22,349 nucleotides of DNA from the NCBI GenBank assembly GCA_039934475.1, contig JBDTMC010000075.1, positions 1 to 22,349 on the forward strand, given 5' to 3'. The notes beneath the pieces are model-generated. The model worked only from the letters and a program-made list of their open reading frames with translations, was not told the origin of the DNA and ran no database searches. Source of the stretch: JBDTMC01 sp039934475 (GTDB lineage: Bacteria; Acidobacteriota; Terriglobia; Bryobacterales; Bryobacteraceae). Shown here one piece after another: positions 1-6,954 of this stretch (position 1 is its first letter; every line of letters starts with the position of its first letter). The translations under genes and the position numbers were made by a program.

Positions 1-41
1 TGCGGGCCAGAAACGCCCTTAATACTTATCACTCTGTGTGA

Positions 42-560
42 AGCACTACACTAGCCGTAATTCTTGCGGCGACTGCTTCAGACGCTGCCGCCACCGAGAT
101 TCTGTATTCCTTCGATTTTGACCTGACCAAGACCTTCGTTGAGGAACACGTAACTATCTCCTACGTTTCTCAAGGGCCAACGAACTCTGGCGATATACTT
201 GTAAATCTTACGCAGGTGCCCCTTTTCAATTACCTTGTGCTGGGGTCCCGACAACCCGATGGATCCTGGTTTTTCCAGGACAGCGGAGACCCGCACTTCA
301 CTTTTTCATTTACGGCCTTCACTGATCTTATTTTTCCGAATGCGCCCGGAGTCTATGACGCTATACCCGCGCAACTTGACTTTTCGTGCTTTCCCTGTCC
401 TGGACCGCAGCCGGGTACATACGCCGCTACCGTGAACATTCGGCTTGCGCCGGTACCCGAGCCCGCCAACTGGGGGATGGCGGCCGTGGCGCTGCTGGCA
501 ATCGCGTGCCTTTCGAGCAAGGGCGTCCGGCGGAGAATCACCCGTGGGCTTCCTGAGTGA
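42..560 (+). CDS. PEP-CTERM sorting-domain protein, start unclear or frameshifted
   Basis: The C-terminus has a PEP-CTERM sorting signal: a VPEP motif, a hydrophobic stretch (WGMAAVALLAIACL) and a basic tail (KGVRRR). Proteins of this type are exported, then cut and anchored by an exosortase, usually with extracellular polysaccharide. The body is short and Phe-rich, has no recognised domain and contains one Cys pair (CFPC). The frame is open from a TGA at 39-41 to the stop at 558-560, but has no ATG, GTG or TTG before the GTG at 216. That start would discard a good signal-peptide-like stretch (TTLAVILAATASDAAA) at about 45-92. A GTG at 38 in the neighbouring frame would join this stretch after loss of one base, so I suspect an indel near the start. 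The PEP-CTERM call is strong and the start is not. No exosortase gene is in the window. Confidence 0.7.
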   Translation, partial: STTLAVILAATASDAAATEILYSFDFDLTKTFVEEHVTISYVSQGPTNSGDILVNLTQVPLFNYLVLGSRQPDGSWFFQDSGDPHFTFSFTAFTDLIFPNAPGVYDAIPAQLDFSCFPCPGPQPGTYAATVNIRLAPVPEPANWGMAAVALLAIACLSSKGVRRRITRGLPE

Positions 561-618
561 ATCGGTGAATCGTGCCGCGGCTTCGACGGCCACGGGGGGG
601 CACCGATAGTGCGCGGGC

Positions 619-624
619 TATAAT
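619..624 (+). promoter_or_regulatory. Possible -10 box upstream of the DUF1326 gene
   Basis: A perfect TATAAT lies 49 bases before the ATG at 674, which would give a leader of roughly 40 bases carrying the GGAGG. No -35-like hexamer is visible at the right distance; the region there is a G-run. Support is therefore weak. Confidence 0.3.
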
Positions 625-673
625 GGTAGAGAAGAACTGGGATTTTTCGATTCACAACTGGGAGGCAGACCGG

Positions 674-1345
674 ATGCGTATTTTTGCTGGGACTCTCTTT
701 TTGGCGGGCTCGTTAGCCGCTGCTAGTATTCCGACGACGCAGGTTCAGGGCAACTATGTGGAAGCGCGGACCGCGGACGTGTATACGGGCGCTTGTTTTG
801 CGAATTCCGAAGTTGACCTGGTGGGCAACCTGGCCGTGTTCGGGTGGAAGATCAACCATGGCACCTTCGAGGGCGTGAACGTGGACGGTATGTCGGTGGT
901 GGGTGTGGTGAAGGCAAGCAGCACGCTGGGGAACCGGTTCGGTTCGGCGTACCCGGTGAAGAGCGTGTTGATTGTGGATGACAAGGCGAGTCCGGAACAG
1001 CAACTGGCGCTGCGCGGGTTTGCGCAACGGATGGCGGGCGATTTGCTGCAGGACATCGTGCGTGTGGAACTGGCTCCGATCGATTTCACCATTGACGGGA
1101 GCATTCATCAGACGAAGGCGAAGTTGACGGCAGGGACGCTGGCAACGATCACGACGCGCGGGATTGGGAATGGCGATCATATGTGCGCCAATGAGATCAC
1201 GTGGTATGACCCGCTGACGAAAGTGGACCATGCGATGCCGGCCGTGGCGACGGCGCACACGTTCCGGGGCACGGGTCTGGGAACGACCTGGAGCAGCCCT
1301 GACAAGCGGAGCGCGTTTGTGGGCGAGTTCCATTTATCCGAATAA
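674..1345 (+). CDS. Secreted DUF1326 domain protein
   Basis: The 223-aa product has a signal peptide (MRIFAGTLFLAGSLAAAS) followed by the typical DUF1326 opening (GNYVEARTADVYTGACFANSE, about residues 26-46). Later family-like features are GVNVDGMSVVGVV and a second cysteine in MCANEITWYDP. The ATG at 674 has a good Shine-Dalgarno (GGAGG at 661-665, 8 bases away), so I prefer it to an upstream in-frame GTG at 572 that would add a non-signal N-terminus. DUF1326 has no assigned biochemical role; exported members are common in Acidobacteria. The SDR gene starts 6 bases after the stop, so the two may be cotranscribed, although no functional link is evident. Confidence 0.85.
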   Translation: MRIFAGTLFLAGSLAAASIPTTQVQGNYVEARTADVYTGACFANSEVDLVGNLAVFGWKINHGTFEGVNVDGMSVVGVVKASSTLGNRFGSAYPVKSVLIVDDKASPEQQLALRGFAQRMAGDLLQDIVRVELAPIDFTIDGSIHQTKAKLTAGTLATITTRGIGNGDHMCANEITWYDPLTKVDHAMPAVATAHTFRGTGLGTTWSSPDKRSAFVGEFHLSE

Positions 1346-1351
1346 TGGAGT

Positions 1352-2107
1352 GTGAGCGAACTCCAACGAGCAGTGATTGTCACGGGCGGGGCGTACGGCA
1401 TCGGCCGGGGTATCTGCCGCTTGTTTGCCGCGCGCGGGTGGCGGGTTTTCATTGCGGACATCAATGAAGAGCGGGGGCGGGACTTAGAGCGAGAGTTGCC
1501 CGGGGCGAGATTCGTCGCGACTGACGTTCGCGATGAGTCCTCGCTGATGCGGCTGATGGTGACGGTGGTGGGAGACACGGGCCGATTGGACGCGCTGGTG
1601 AACAACGCCGGCATTGAGAAGTATGCCGCTCCGGAGGAGTTCACACTGGCGGATTGGGACGCGATTGTAGGCGTGAATCTGAGAGGCGTGTTTCTGGGTT
1701 CGCGGCTGGCGGTGGAGCACCTGGCGGCGAGCGGCGGCTCGATCGTGAACATCGCCTCCGTTCAATCATTCGCGAATGAGCCGGGGATGTCCATCTACGC
1801 CGCTACGAAGGCGGGCGTGATGGGACTGACGCGGAACCTGGCATTGGACTTTGCTCCACGCGGGGTGAGGGTGAACGCGGTTTGTCCGGGGGCGGTTTAT
1901 ACCGGCATGACCGAGGTGTTCCTGGCTGCGCATGCGGACCCGGAGGGCGTGCTGAAGAAGATCGACCGCGATGTGCCGTTGGGACGGATGGGACGGCCCG
2001 AGGACATCGCTCCGGCAGTCTACTTTCTGGCATCACCCGATGCCGCGTATATCACGGGGACATCGTTGATTGTGGATGGCGGCGTGATGGCACGGATCGC
2101 AGTCTAG
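1352..2107 (+). CDS. SDR-family NAD(P)-dependent oxidoreductase
   Basis: This is a classical short-chain dehydrogenase/reductase of 251 aa, the usual length. It shows the cofactor motif TGGAYGIG (residues 11-18), Asp36 at the end of beta-2 (favouring NAD over NADP), the NNAG motif (84-87), the catalytic set Asn109, Ser136, Tyr149 and Lys153 (YAATK), and the PG motif after beta-6 (VNAVCPGAVYTGM). It should be a soluble cytoplasmic enzyme oxidising an alcohol or sugar, or reducing a ketone; the substrate cannot be read from the sequence. The start is the GTG at 1352, although the GGAG just before it is very close (one base). The stop is four bases from the stop of the convergent enolase-superfamily gene. 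Confidence 0.9.
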   Translation: MSELQRAVIVTGGAYGIGRGICRLFAARGWRVFIADINEERGRDLERELPGARFVATDVRDESSLMRLMVTVVGDTGRLDALVNNAGIEKYAAPEEFTLADWDAIVGVNLRGVFLGSRLAVEHLAASGGSIVNIASVQSFANEPGMSIYAATKAGVMGLTRNLALDFAPRGVRVNAVCPGAVYTGMTEVFLAAHADPEGVLKKIDRDVPLGRMGRPEDIAPAVYFLASPDAAYITGTSLIVDGGVMARIAV

Positions 2108-2111
2108 TGCG

Positions 2112-3338
2112 CTACGTTTCAATCGATTTGGTGAGGCGGTCGAGGACGGCGCGGTCGATTTCATAACCGAGGCCAGGTTTGACCGGTGCGTAGACGTATC
2201 CGTCTTTGGCGATGCGGATGCGGTCCTTGATGTACGGGCGGTCGCCGACGCCTTGCGGCACGGTCATCTCAAACCATGTGTTGTTCGGCATGGCGAGCTC
2301 ACAGTGGAAGTGCACGGCGTGATCGAAGGTCTCGCCCCAGTTGTGAGGAGCGCATTCCATTCCAAAGCATTCGGCCATGCGGGCGATTTTCATTCCACCG
2401 GTGATGCCGCCCACGTTGTCTGTGATGAAGCGGACGACGTCCATGGCGCCGCGGCGGATGTAGTCGGCGTAGTTGTATGGGGAGAAGATGAACTCTCCAA
2501 TGTGCACGGGGATATCGAGAGAGTGGCAGAGCTGGACGAGGCCTTCAATGTCCGTTGTCGGGATGGGATCTTCGAAGGCCGCGAAATTGAGCTTTTCAAG
2601 CAGGCGGCCGATGACCATGGCCTGGTCGCGCGAGTAGACGCCTACGGGGTCCATGAGCAAGGTGAAGTCGCTGCCGGCGGCTTGGCGTACGGCGTTGCAG
2701 ACTTCTATGTCGAGCTTGATGTCGGAACCCCCGTCGGGCATGCTGGGCGGGTGGATCTTGTAAGCTTTGAAGCCTTCCGCCTTGCAGTGTTGGACCTCGC
2801 GTACAAACTCCTCGACTGTGTTGTGGTGCTGGGAGCTGGCGTAGGCCATGACGCGGTTTCGATAGGCGCCGAGGATGCGGTAGATGGGGAGGCCGACGGC
2901 TTTGCCGAGAATGTCCCAGAGGCAGGCGTCGATGGCTGAGGCGTAGGAGCTTTGGCCGATGCGACGTTTGGGCGGGTCGTATTGGGAGGTTAAGGCGGGG
3001 AGGTCGAGCACGGACTTACCGATGAGGGTGGCTTTGGCGAAGTCGAGCCAGCCTTCGTTGCTCCAGTTGGGGTGCCAGTAGCGACGGGCCAGAGTGTAGT
3101 TGCCTTCTATGCCGCTGTGGGTGACGACGGCGGCGATGCGAGTGTAGCCGGCGTTGGTGACGGCGTTGGCGGGTTGGCCGGAATCGACGACGTAGACCTT
3201 CACCTGTTTGATGGTGAGGTCGGGCAGATCGGCGGGCTTGACTGTTGCTGCCTGCGCGGCGGCTTGGGCTGGGTTGGCCAGTGTGGCGGCGAGGCCGGCT
3301 CCGAGGATGTTCCGGCGCGAAGTTTGAGCGAGGCCCAT
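2112..3338 (-). CDS. Tat-exported mandelate racemase/muconate lactonizing enzyme family protein
   Basis: A 408-aa enolase-superfamily enzyme. Visible catalytic parts are a K-x-H pair on barrel strand 2 (Lys194, His196 in AYKIH), the metal ligands Asp230 (LLMDPV), Glu256 (FEDPI) and Glu282 (HIGEF), and a probable Asp307/His332 dyad (TDN and APHNW). This matches the mandelate racemase subgroup, which abstracts a proton alpha to a carboxylate; sugar-acid dehydratases are common members. The substrate is not identifiable. The N-terminus has a twin-arginine signal (SRRNIL, residues 7-12, then a hydrophobic Ala-rich stretch), unusual for a mostly cytoplasmic family. The ATG at 3338 is fixed by GGAGG about 7 bases upstream; a longer open frame reaching to 3785 runs through the opposing transposase and is not credible. 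It may once have followed the GH109 gene in one operon. Confidence 0.87.
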   Translation of the reverse strand: MGLAQTSRRNILGAGLAATLANPAQAAAQAATVKPADLPDLTIKQVKVYVVDSGQPANAVTNAGYTRIAAVVTHSGIEGNYTLARRYWHPNWSNEGWLDFAKATLIGKSVLDLPALTSQYDPPKRRIGQSSYASAIDACLWDILGKAVGLPIYRILGAYRNRVMAYASSQHHNTVEEFVREVQHCKAEGFKAYKIHPPSMPDGGSDIKLDIEVCNAVRQAAGSDFTLLMDPVGVYSRDQAMVIGRLLEKLNFAAFEDPIPTTDIEGLVQLCHSLDIPVHIGEFIFSPYNYADYIRRGAMDVVRFITDNVGGITGGMKIARMAECFGMECAPHNWGETFDHAVHFHCELAMPNNTWFEMTVPQGVGDRPYIKDRIRIAKDGYVYAPVKPGLGYEIDRAVLDRLTKSIET

Positions 3339-3387
3339 GGGGTGCTCCTCCCACGTGAGTGTACTCCGTTCGGTGGCCGGTGGCGAT

Positions 3388-3407
3388 AAATGCGTCTGAC
3401 CCCTTTT
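3388..3407 (+). repeat. RAYT-associated 20-bp repeat, copy 1
   Basis: The sequence AAATGCGTCTGACCCCTTTT is identical to copies at 4134 and 4170. It is an imperfect palindrome around a central T (7 of 9 outward positions pair). This copy lies between the transposase start and the start of the divergent enolase-superfamily gene, 50 bases upstream of that gene's ATG. It contains an ATG (3390) in frame with the transposase. Confidence 0.9.
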
Positions 3408-3464
3408 GGGTTTGCTTTTGGGTTTTCGGAGAGGTTTGGCGAGGTGGTGGCACTTCGGTTGTGT

Positions 3465-4145
3465 ATGGCTCGACGACCGCGGGTGGTTGTGTGTGGAGTC
3501 GCGCAGCACGTGACGCAGCGCGGCAATGATCGGCAGGCGGTGTTCTATTCGACTAGCGACCGGCATTTGTATTTGAAATTGCTGTCGGAGCATGCGAGCC
3601 GATACAGTACACGAATTCTCGGGTACTGCCTGATGACGAACCACGTGCATTTGATCGCGGTTCCCGACTGCCAGAACTCGCTGGCACTGACGATGGGGCG
3701 TACGCATTGCGAGTATGCCCTGGCGCAAAATAAGGCGCTTGCTAGGAGCGGGCACGTCTGGCAGAACCGGTTCTTTTCGTGTCACTTAGAGCAAACCCAC
3801 TTGATTCGCGCGCTGCGGTATGTGGAGATGAACCCAGTGCGGGCGGGACTGGCCGCCGCCCCGTGGGATTGGCCGTGGTCAAGCGCTCGCGCACATAGCG
3901 AGGCAGAGGTTCAGGATCCGATATTGGATCCGGGATGGGTCGAGTATTTCGGGAATTGGAATTATGGCGAGTGGCGCGAGATGTTGGGGGTGGGTGTGTC
4001 TGATAGCGAGTGTGACCTGTTTCGCAAGGCGACGAGAACGGGCGAACCGTTGGGTTCGCCGGCTTTCGTCGAGGCTTTGGAACGGCAAGTGGGCCGGAAG
4101 CTTAGTGTTCAACCGCGCGGGAGGCCGAAAATTAAATGCGTCTGA
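3465..4145 (+). CDS. REP-associated tyrosine transposase (IS200/Y1-type)
   Basis: A 226-aa Y1 transposase of the RAYT type. The HUH motif is NHVHLI (His60, His62) and the catalytic tyrosine is Tyr119 in RYVEMNPVRAG, preceded by HVWQNRFFSCHLE; all three blocks are diagnostic. These enzymes nick and join single-stranded DNA and are linked to short palindromic repeats rather than to classical insertion sequence ends. I chose the ATG at 3465 (MARRPR), which fits the family start, but the frame is open back to an ATG at 3390 inside repeat copy 1. The TGA at 4143-4145 falls inside repeat copy 2. The gene is intact and opposite in strand to both neighbours, consistent with insertion into a minus-strand gene series. 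Confidence 0.92.
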   Translation: MARRPRVVVCGVAQHVTQRGNDRQAVFYSTSDRHLYLKLLSEHASRYSTRILGYCLMTNHVHLIAVPDCQNSLALTMGRTHCEYALAQNKALARSGHVWQNRFFSCHLEQTHLIRALRYVEMNPVRAGLAAAPWDWPWSSARAHSEAEVQDPILDPGWVEYFGNWNYGEWREMLGVGVSDSECDLFRKATRTGEPLGSPAFVEALERQVGRKLSVQPRGRPKIKCV

Positions 4146-4153
4146 CCCCTTTT
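4134..4153 (+). repeat. RAYT-associated 20-bp repeat, copy 2
   Basis: Exact copy of the repeat at 3388. It overlaps the last codons of the transposase and supplies its stop codon. It is followed by a short AT-rich spacer in which TTTTAAATT occurs twice in a row, two bases apart. Confidence 0.9.
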
Positions 4154-4169
4154 AAATTCCTTTTAAATT

Positions 4170-4189
4170 AAATGCGTCTGACCCCTTTT
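4170..4189 (+). repeat. RAYT-associated 20-bp repeat, copy 3
   Basis: Exact third copy, 36 bases after the start of copy 2. It ends four bases before the stop codon of the convergent GH109-like gene (4194-4196). Like copy 1 it is followed by T-rich sequence and GGGTT, so copies 1 and 3 may mark the outer ends of the mobile unit. Confidence 0.9.
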
Positions 4190-4193
4190 TGGG

Positions 4194-5546
4194 TTAGGCG
4201 AGCCAGCCTCGTTTTTGCTTCCAGCGGCCTCTTGTGAAGTCGGGGAATTTGACGGGGGCGCTGCCTTGGGCTACGGATTGCTCGCTTAAGGGGCCGGGGG
4301 CGCTCCAGGCAGCGGCGTCGTAGACGTCCATGTCGGGGACTAAGCCGTCTTTCATGCATTGCATGAGACGGTAGACCATGAGGAAGTCCATGCCACCGTG
4401 GCCACCTCGCTTGCGGGCGAGCTCGCCTTCATTCTTCCAGAGTTGGTGCTCGTATTTGTCCTTGAAACCGTCGATCGGTTTGTACTCTTCCTTGCCTTCT
4501 CCATCGAAGTAGATGCGCGGCGGGTAGTCCTTGAAAATGCCCTTTACTCCGGCGATGCTGTTGATGCGGTCGTAGGGGATGGGATTTACTACGTCGTGAT
4601 GGAGCGTGACCAGCAGGCCGTTGGCCGTCTTGATCATTGACTTATTGAGGTCGCCGCAGATGTATTTCTCTTTCCACTTGGGGCTGTCCTTCGGTTCGTT
4701 GGCGGCTCGGTAGGCGTCGAGTCCTCTGGAAGGCGTGCTCATCGACACCATGTAATCGAAGCGGTCGCCACGGTTGATGCCCATGTAATTCGCTACGGGG
4801 CCTAGTCCGTGAGTGGGGTAAAGATTGCCGTTTTGTTTCGTGTGGGGGAGACGACGCCAAAGACCTTCACCTTTGTTGGAGAAGAGTTCACCCCGGAGGT
4901 CGTGGAGGTAGGCTCCTTCTCCATAGAGGAGATCGCCGAAGAGGCCGGCGCGGATCATGTTGAGAACCATCAGCTCGTTTTCGCCGTAGCAGCAGTTCTC
5001 GAGCATGATGCAGTGGCGGCCGGTTTTTTCGGAGACGTCGACGAGCTTCCAGCAATCCTCAATCGACGTGGCGGCGGGCACTTCGACAAAGGCGTGCTTG
5101 CCGTTTTGCATGGCGGCGATGGCCATCGGGACGTGCCATTGCCAGGGGGTGGCGATATAGGCGAAGTCGAGGTCGGTGCGAGTGAGCATCTTCTCGAAGT
5201 CGTGATCGCCGGCGGAGTAGATGGCGGGGGGGTGCTGGCCTTTGCGTTCCACATTGGCCTGGGCGCGGAGGGCTTTATCGCGATCCATGTCGCAGACGGC
5301 GGTTACGGCGACGTTGTCAACGGCGAGGTAGTCGCCCAAGACTCCGGTGCCACGGCCACCGCAGCCGATGAGGCCCATGCGCACGGTTTCGCGGCGTTCA
5401 AAGGGGACGTTGATCATCGGGCGGGCGCCCGGAGATTGAGGAGGCTCGGCGGCGGAAGCACCGAGGACTGTTACGCCGGCGGCGGAAGCACGAAGGAGGT
5501 CGCGGCGGGAGAAACGGGACGAAGGGGAATGAGGATCTTGGGACAT
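4194..5546 (-). CDS. Tat-exported Gfo/Idh/MocA family protein, GH109-like glycosidase
   Basis: A 450-aa protein with a twin-arginine signal (SRRDLL around residues 13-18), then a Rossmann NAD-binding motif (GLIGCGGRGTG, 58-68) and an EVPAA segment (155-159) where the family usually has EKP. The stretch NLYPTHGLGPVANYMGI (Tyr243, His246) and Tyr187 (NCCYGENE) resemble glycoside hydrolase family 109, the NAD-dependent alpha-N-acetylgalactosaminidases in which a Tyr-x-x-His pair is catalytic. Those enzymes cleave by transient oxidation and elimination with tightly bound NAD, which suits export with a preloaded cofactor. The exact glycoside is unknown. The gene begins 21 bases after the cytochrome c gene on the same strand. 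A poly-G tract lies directly before the ATG, closer than a normal Shine-Dalgarno. Confidence 0.85.
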   Translation of the reverse strand: MSQDPHSPSSRFSRRDLLRASAAGVTVLGASAAEPPQSPGARPMINVPFERRETVRMGLIGCGGRGTGVLGDYLAVDNVAVTAVCDMDRDKALRAQANVERKGQHPPAIYSAGDHDFEKMLTRTDLDFAYIATPWQWHVPMAIAAMQNGKHAFVEVPAATSIEDCWKLVDVSEKTGRHCIMLENCCYGENELMVLNMIRAGLFGDLLYGEGAYLHDLRGELFSNKGEGLWRRLPHTKQNGNLYPTHGLGPVANYMGINRGDRFDYMVSMSTPSRGLDAYRAANEPKDSPKWKEKYICGDLNKSMIKTANGLLVTLHHDVVNPIPYDRINSIAGVKGIFKDYPPRIYFDGEGKEEYKPIDGFKDKYEHQLWKNEGELARKRGGHGGMDFLMVYRLMQCMKDGLVPDMDVYDAAAWSAPGPLSEQSVAQGSAPVKFPDFTRGRWKQKRGWLA

Positions 5547-5567
5547 TCCCCCTATGATATGCGAATG

Positions 5568-5939
5568 TTACTTCTTTTCGCCTTCGACAGCGGCGGGAGG
5601 TTGGGTGGCCGGCGTTTCGGCTCCGCGATGGCAGGTGTAGCAGGTGACGTGGTGCATGTTGCCGTCGGGGAATTTGCCGTTGATTTCCTTGGTCATCATC
5701 ATCATGCTGCGGGCGATGGATTTGTGGTGGTTCTCATCACTGGCGAAGTCGCCCTTCACATGGCAGAAGGTGCATTCGACGCCGAGGGCCTGCCGGAAGT
5801 GCTTCATTACCGGACCGATCTGTTCGGCGGTAATGATCTTGAGGTTCTTGGGCTCCGGGTGGGCGGGCTTGGCTCCCTCAGGAGGCTGTTGAGCCAGGAG
5901 AGGCAGCATCATCGCAACAAGCAGAATAAGGATTCGCAT
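5568..5939 (-). CDS. Small exported diheme cytochrome c, photosynthetic reaction-centre subunit type
   Basis: The 123-aa product has a signal peptide (about residues 1-17) and two heme-binding motifs, CTFCH (56-60) and CYTCH (100-104). The pattern LGVECTFCHVKGDFASDENHHKSIARSMM resembles the heme-binding repeats of the reaction-centre cytochrome c subunit. Non-photosynthetic Acidobacteria carry many such short proteins. The four Met residues before the second motif could supply axial ligands. It should be periplasmic and carry electrons; partners are unknown. There is no Shine-Dalgarno; a TATTAT hexamer lies 8 bases before the ATG. Heme A synthase lies upstream and the GH109-like gene downstream on the same strand. 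Confidence 0.85.
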   Translation of the reverse strand: MRILILLVAMMLPLLAQQPPEGAKPAHPEPKNLKIITAEQIGPVMKHFRQALGVECTFCHVKGDFASDENHHKSIARSMMMMTKEINGKFPDGNMHHVTCYTCHRGAETPATQPPAAVEGEKK

Positions 5940-5947
5940 ATCGAAGC

Positions 5948-5953
5948 ATAATA
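5948..5953 (-). promoter_or_regulatory. Possible -10 box of the diheme cytochrome gene
   Basis: On the minus strand this reads TATTAT (5 of 6 to consensus), followed by 8 bases and the ATG. No convincing -35 box is present. With no Shine-Dalgarno, the spacing suggests a leaderless transcript. Confidence 0.4.
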
Positions 5954-5990
5954 GCGCGTTATCAGGCAGAGGGAGAAGTTTTTAACAACT

Positions 5991-6911
5991 TTACGATGAA
6001 GAAAGATTCACCGAGGGGCGCAGTGTTTCGGCGGCGTAGAGGACGAAAGTCATCCAAAGGAGGTCAGCCAGGAGAAGGTGGAGCATCTGCATGGTGATGG
6101 GGACGAGCAGGAGGATGTTGAGCATGCCGGCGGCGAACTGAAGGACTACGAGGCTCATGAGGGAGATGGCGAGTTTGCGCGTGAGTTCGGGAGTATGAGG
6201 GGTGGCCGTGGTTCGGAAGGTGAGGACGAGAAGATAGAGACCGGCGGCGACGGCGAGGATGGGGTGGAAGATGCGGATGCGGACGAAGGGATGAGCGTTG
6301 GCGGCGAAGTCCTGGTAGAGGCCGGAGGCGATGGAGGAGGGGGCGAAGAGGGTGTCGCCGAGGGCGGCGATGGCGCCTACAATTCCGGCGGCGAGGAGGG
6401 CGAGGGCGGCGGTGATTAGCGCGGGCCGGGGGGCGGGATGGAGAGGACCGATTTCGTCGGTTCCGGCCCACCAGGCGGTAAGTGTGACGGTGGCGAGCAG
6501 GAAGAGCGTGTTGATGAGGTGGATGCTAAGGGAGAAGCCGCGGGCGAGGGCGGGGTTGAGCGCGGTGTGGCCGAGAAGGACGAGCATGGCTCCGAGGAGT
6601 GCTTCTGTAACTATGAAGAAGCCACTCCAGAGGGCGGCGCGGCGGACCAGATCGCCTTTCGGGAAGAGCCGGTAGGCCCAGATAACCATGGCGATGACGA
6701 GGATGAGGGCGATGCCGCTGGTGATGCGGTGGGTGAATTCGATGATCATCGGCAGCGGCGGCGCGGTGGGCAACACCTCCCCGTTGCAGAGAGGCCAATG
6801 TTCGCCACAACCGGCTCCGGATTTGGAGGCGCGGACGTAGGCTCCCCAGAGGATGACGAGGATCTGGATGGCCAGGACGAACCACGCGAACGTTGCGAAT
6901 CTGCGCCTCAT
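5991..6911 (-). CDS. ctaA: Heme A synthase (COX15/CtaA family)
   Basis: A 306-aa multispanning inner-membrane protein that oxidises heme O to heme A for cytochrome c oxidase. The four conserved heme-ligand histidines are visible: His61 (EFTHRITSG), His131 (SIHLINTL), His216 (IFHPILAVAAG) and His278 (MLHLLLADLLW). The extracytoplasmic loop SGAGCGEHWPLCNG carries the conserved Cys pair (35 and 42). About eight hydrophobic segments are present, as expected. The start MRRRF at 6911 places basic residues before the first membrane helix; a longer open frame to 7283 crosses the divergent DUF2147 gene and is spurious. Oxidase subunit genes are not in the window. The next gene on the strand, a cytochrome c, begins 51 bases downstream. 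Confidence 0.93.
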   Translation of the reverse strand: MRRRFATFAWFVLAIQILVILWGAYVRASKSGAGCGEHWPLCNGEVLPTAPPLPMIIEFTHRITSGIALILVIAMVIWAYRLFPKGDLVRRAALWSGFFIVTEALLGAMLVLLGHTALNPALARGFSLSIHLINTLFLLATVTLTAWWAGTDEIGPLHPAPRPALITAALALLAAGIVGAIAALGDTLFAPSSIASGLYQDFAANAHPFVRIRIFHPILAVAAGLYLLVLTFRTTATPHTPELTRKLAISLMSLVVLQFAAGMLNILLLVPITMQMLHLLLADLLWMTFVLYAAETLRPSVNLSSS

Positions 6912-6914
6912 AGT

Positions 6915-6943
6915 TTCACTGTAGCGAGGTTCCGCCGTACAAT
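6915..6943 (+). promoter_or_regulatory. Possible sigma-70-type promoter of the DUF2147 gene
   Basis: TTCACT (6915-6920, 4 of 6) and TACAAT (6938-6943, 5 of 6) are separated by 17 bases in the 43-base gap between divergent heme A synthase and DUF2147. The -10 ends 11 bases before the ATG at 6955, leaving at most a few leader bases and no Shine-Dalgarno. Confidence 0.45.
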
Positions 6944-6954
6944 GCGAAGCAAGT

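Noticed and set aside
561..607. Inverted repeat ATCGGTG / CACCGAT after the PEP-CTERM gene stop as a terminator
   Set aside because: The arms match perfectly over 7 bases, but the loop is over 30 bases and no T-run follows. An overlapping alternative pairing (GTGCC/GGCAC) is equally good.
572..673. N-terminal extension of the DUF1326 protein from a GTG at 572
   Set aside because: The extension is basic and unstructured and would bury the signal peptide. The ATG at 674 has a well-spaced GGAGG.
2253..2939. A 228-codon plus-strand open frame opposite the enolase-superfamily gene
   Set aside because: It is antisense to the catalytic barrel, low in complexity and without recognisable motifs or a ribosome site.
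4809..5951. A 380-codon plus-strand open frame opposite the GH109-like and cytochrome genes
   Set aside because: It lies wholly antisense to two genes with clear motifs. Its translation is Gly/Val/Ala-rich, without domains, as expected from reading high-GC codons backwards.
5976..5991. Short inverted repeat AAGTT / AACTT at the end of the heme A synthase gene as a terminator
   Set aside because: The stem is only 5 AT-rich base pairs, which is common by chance. The downstream cytochrome gene is on the same strand and close.
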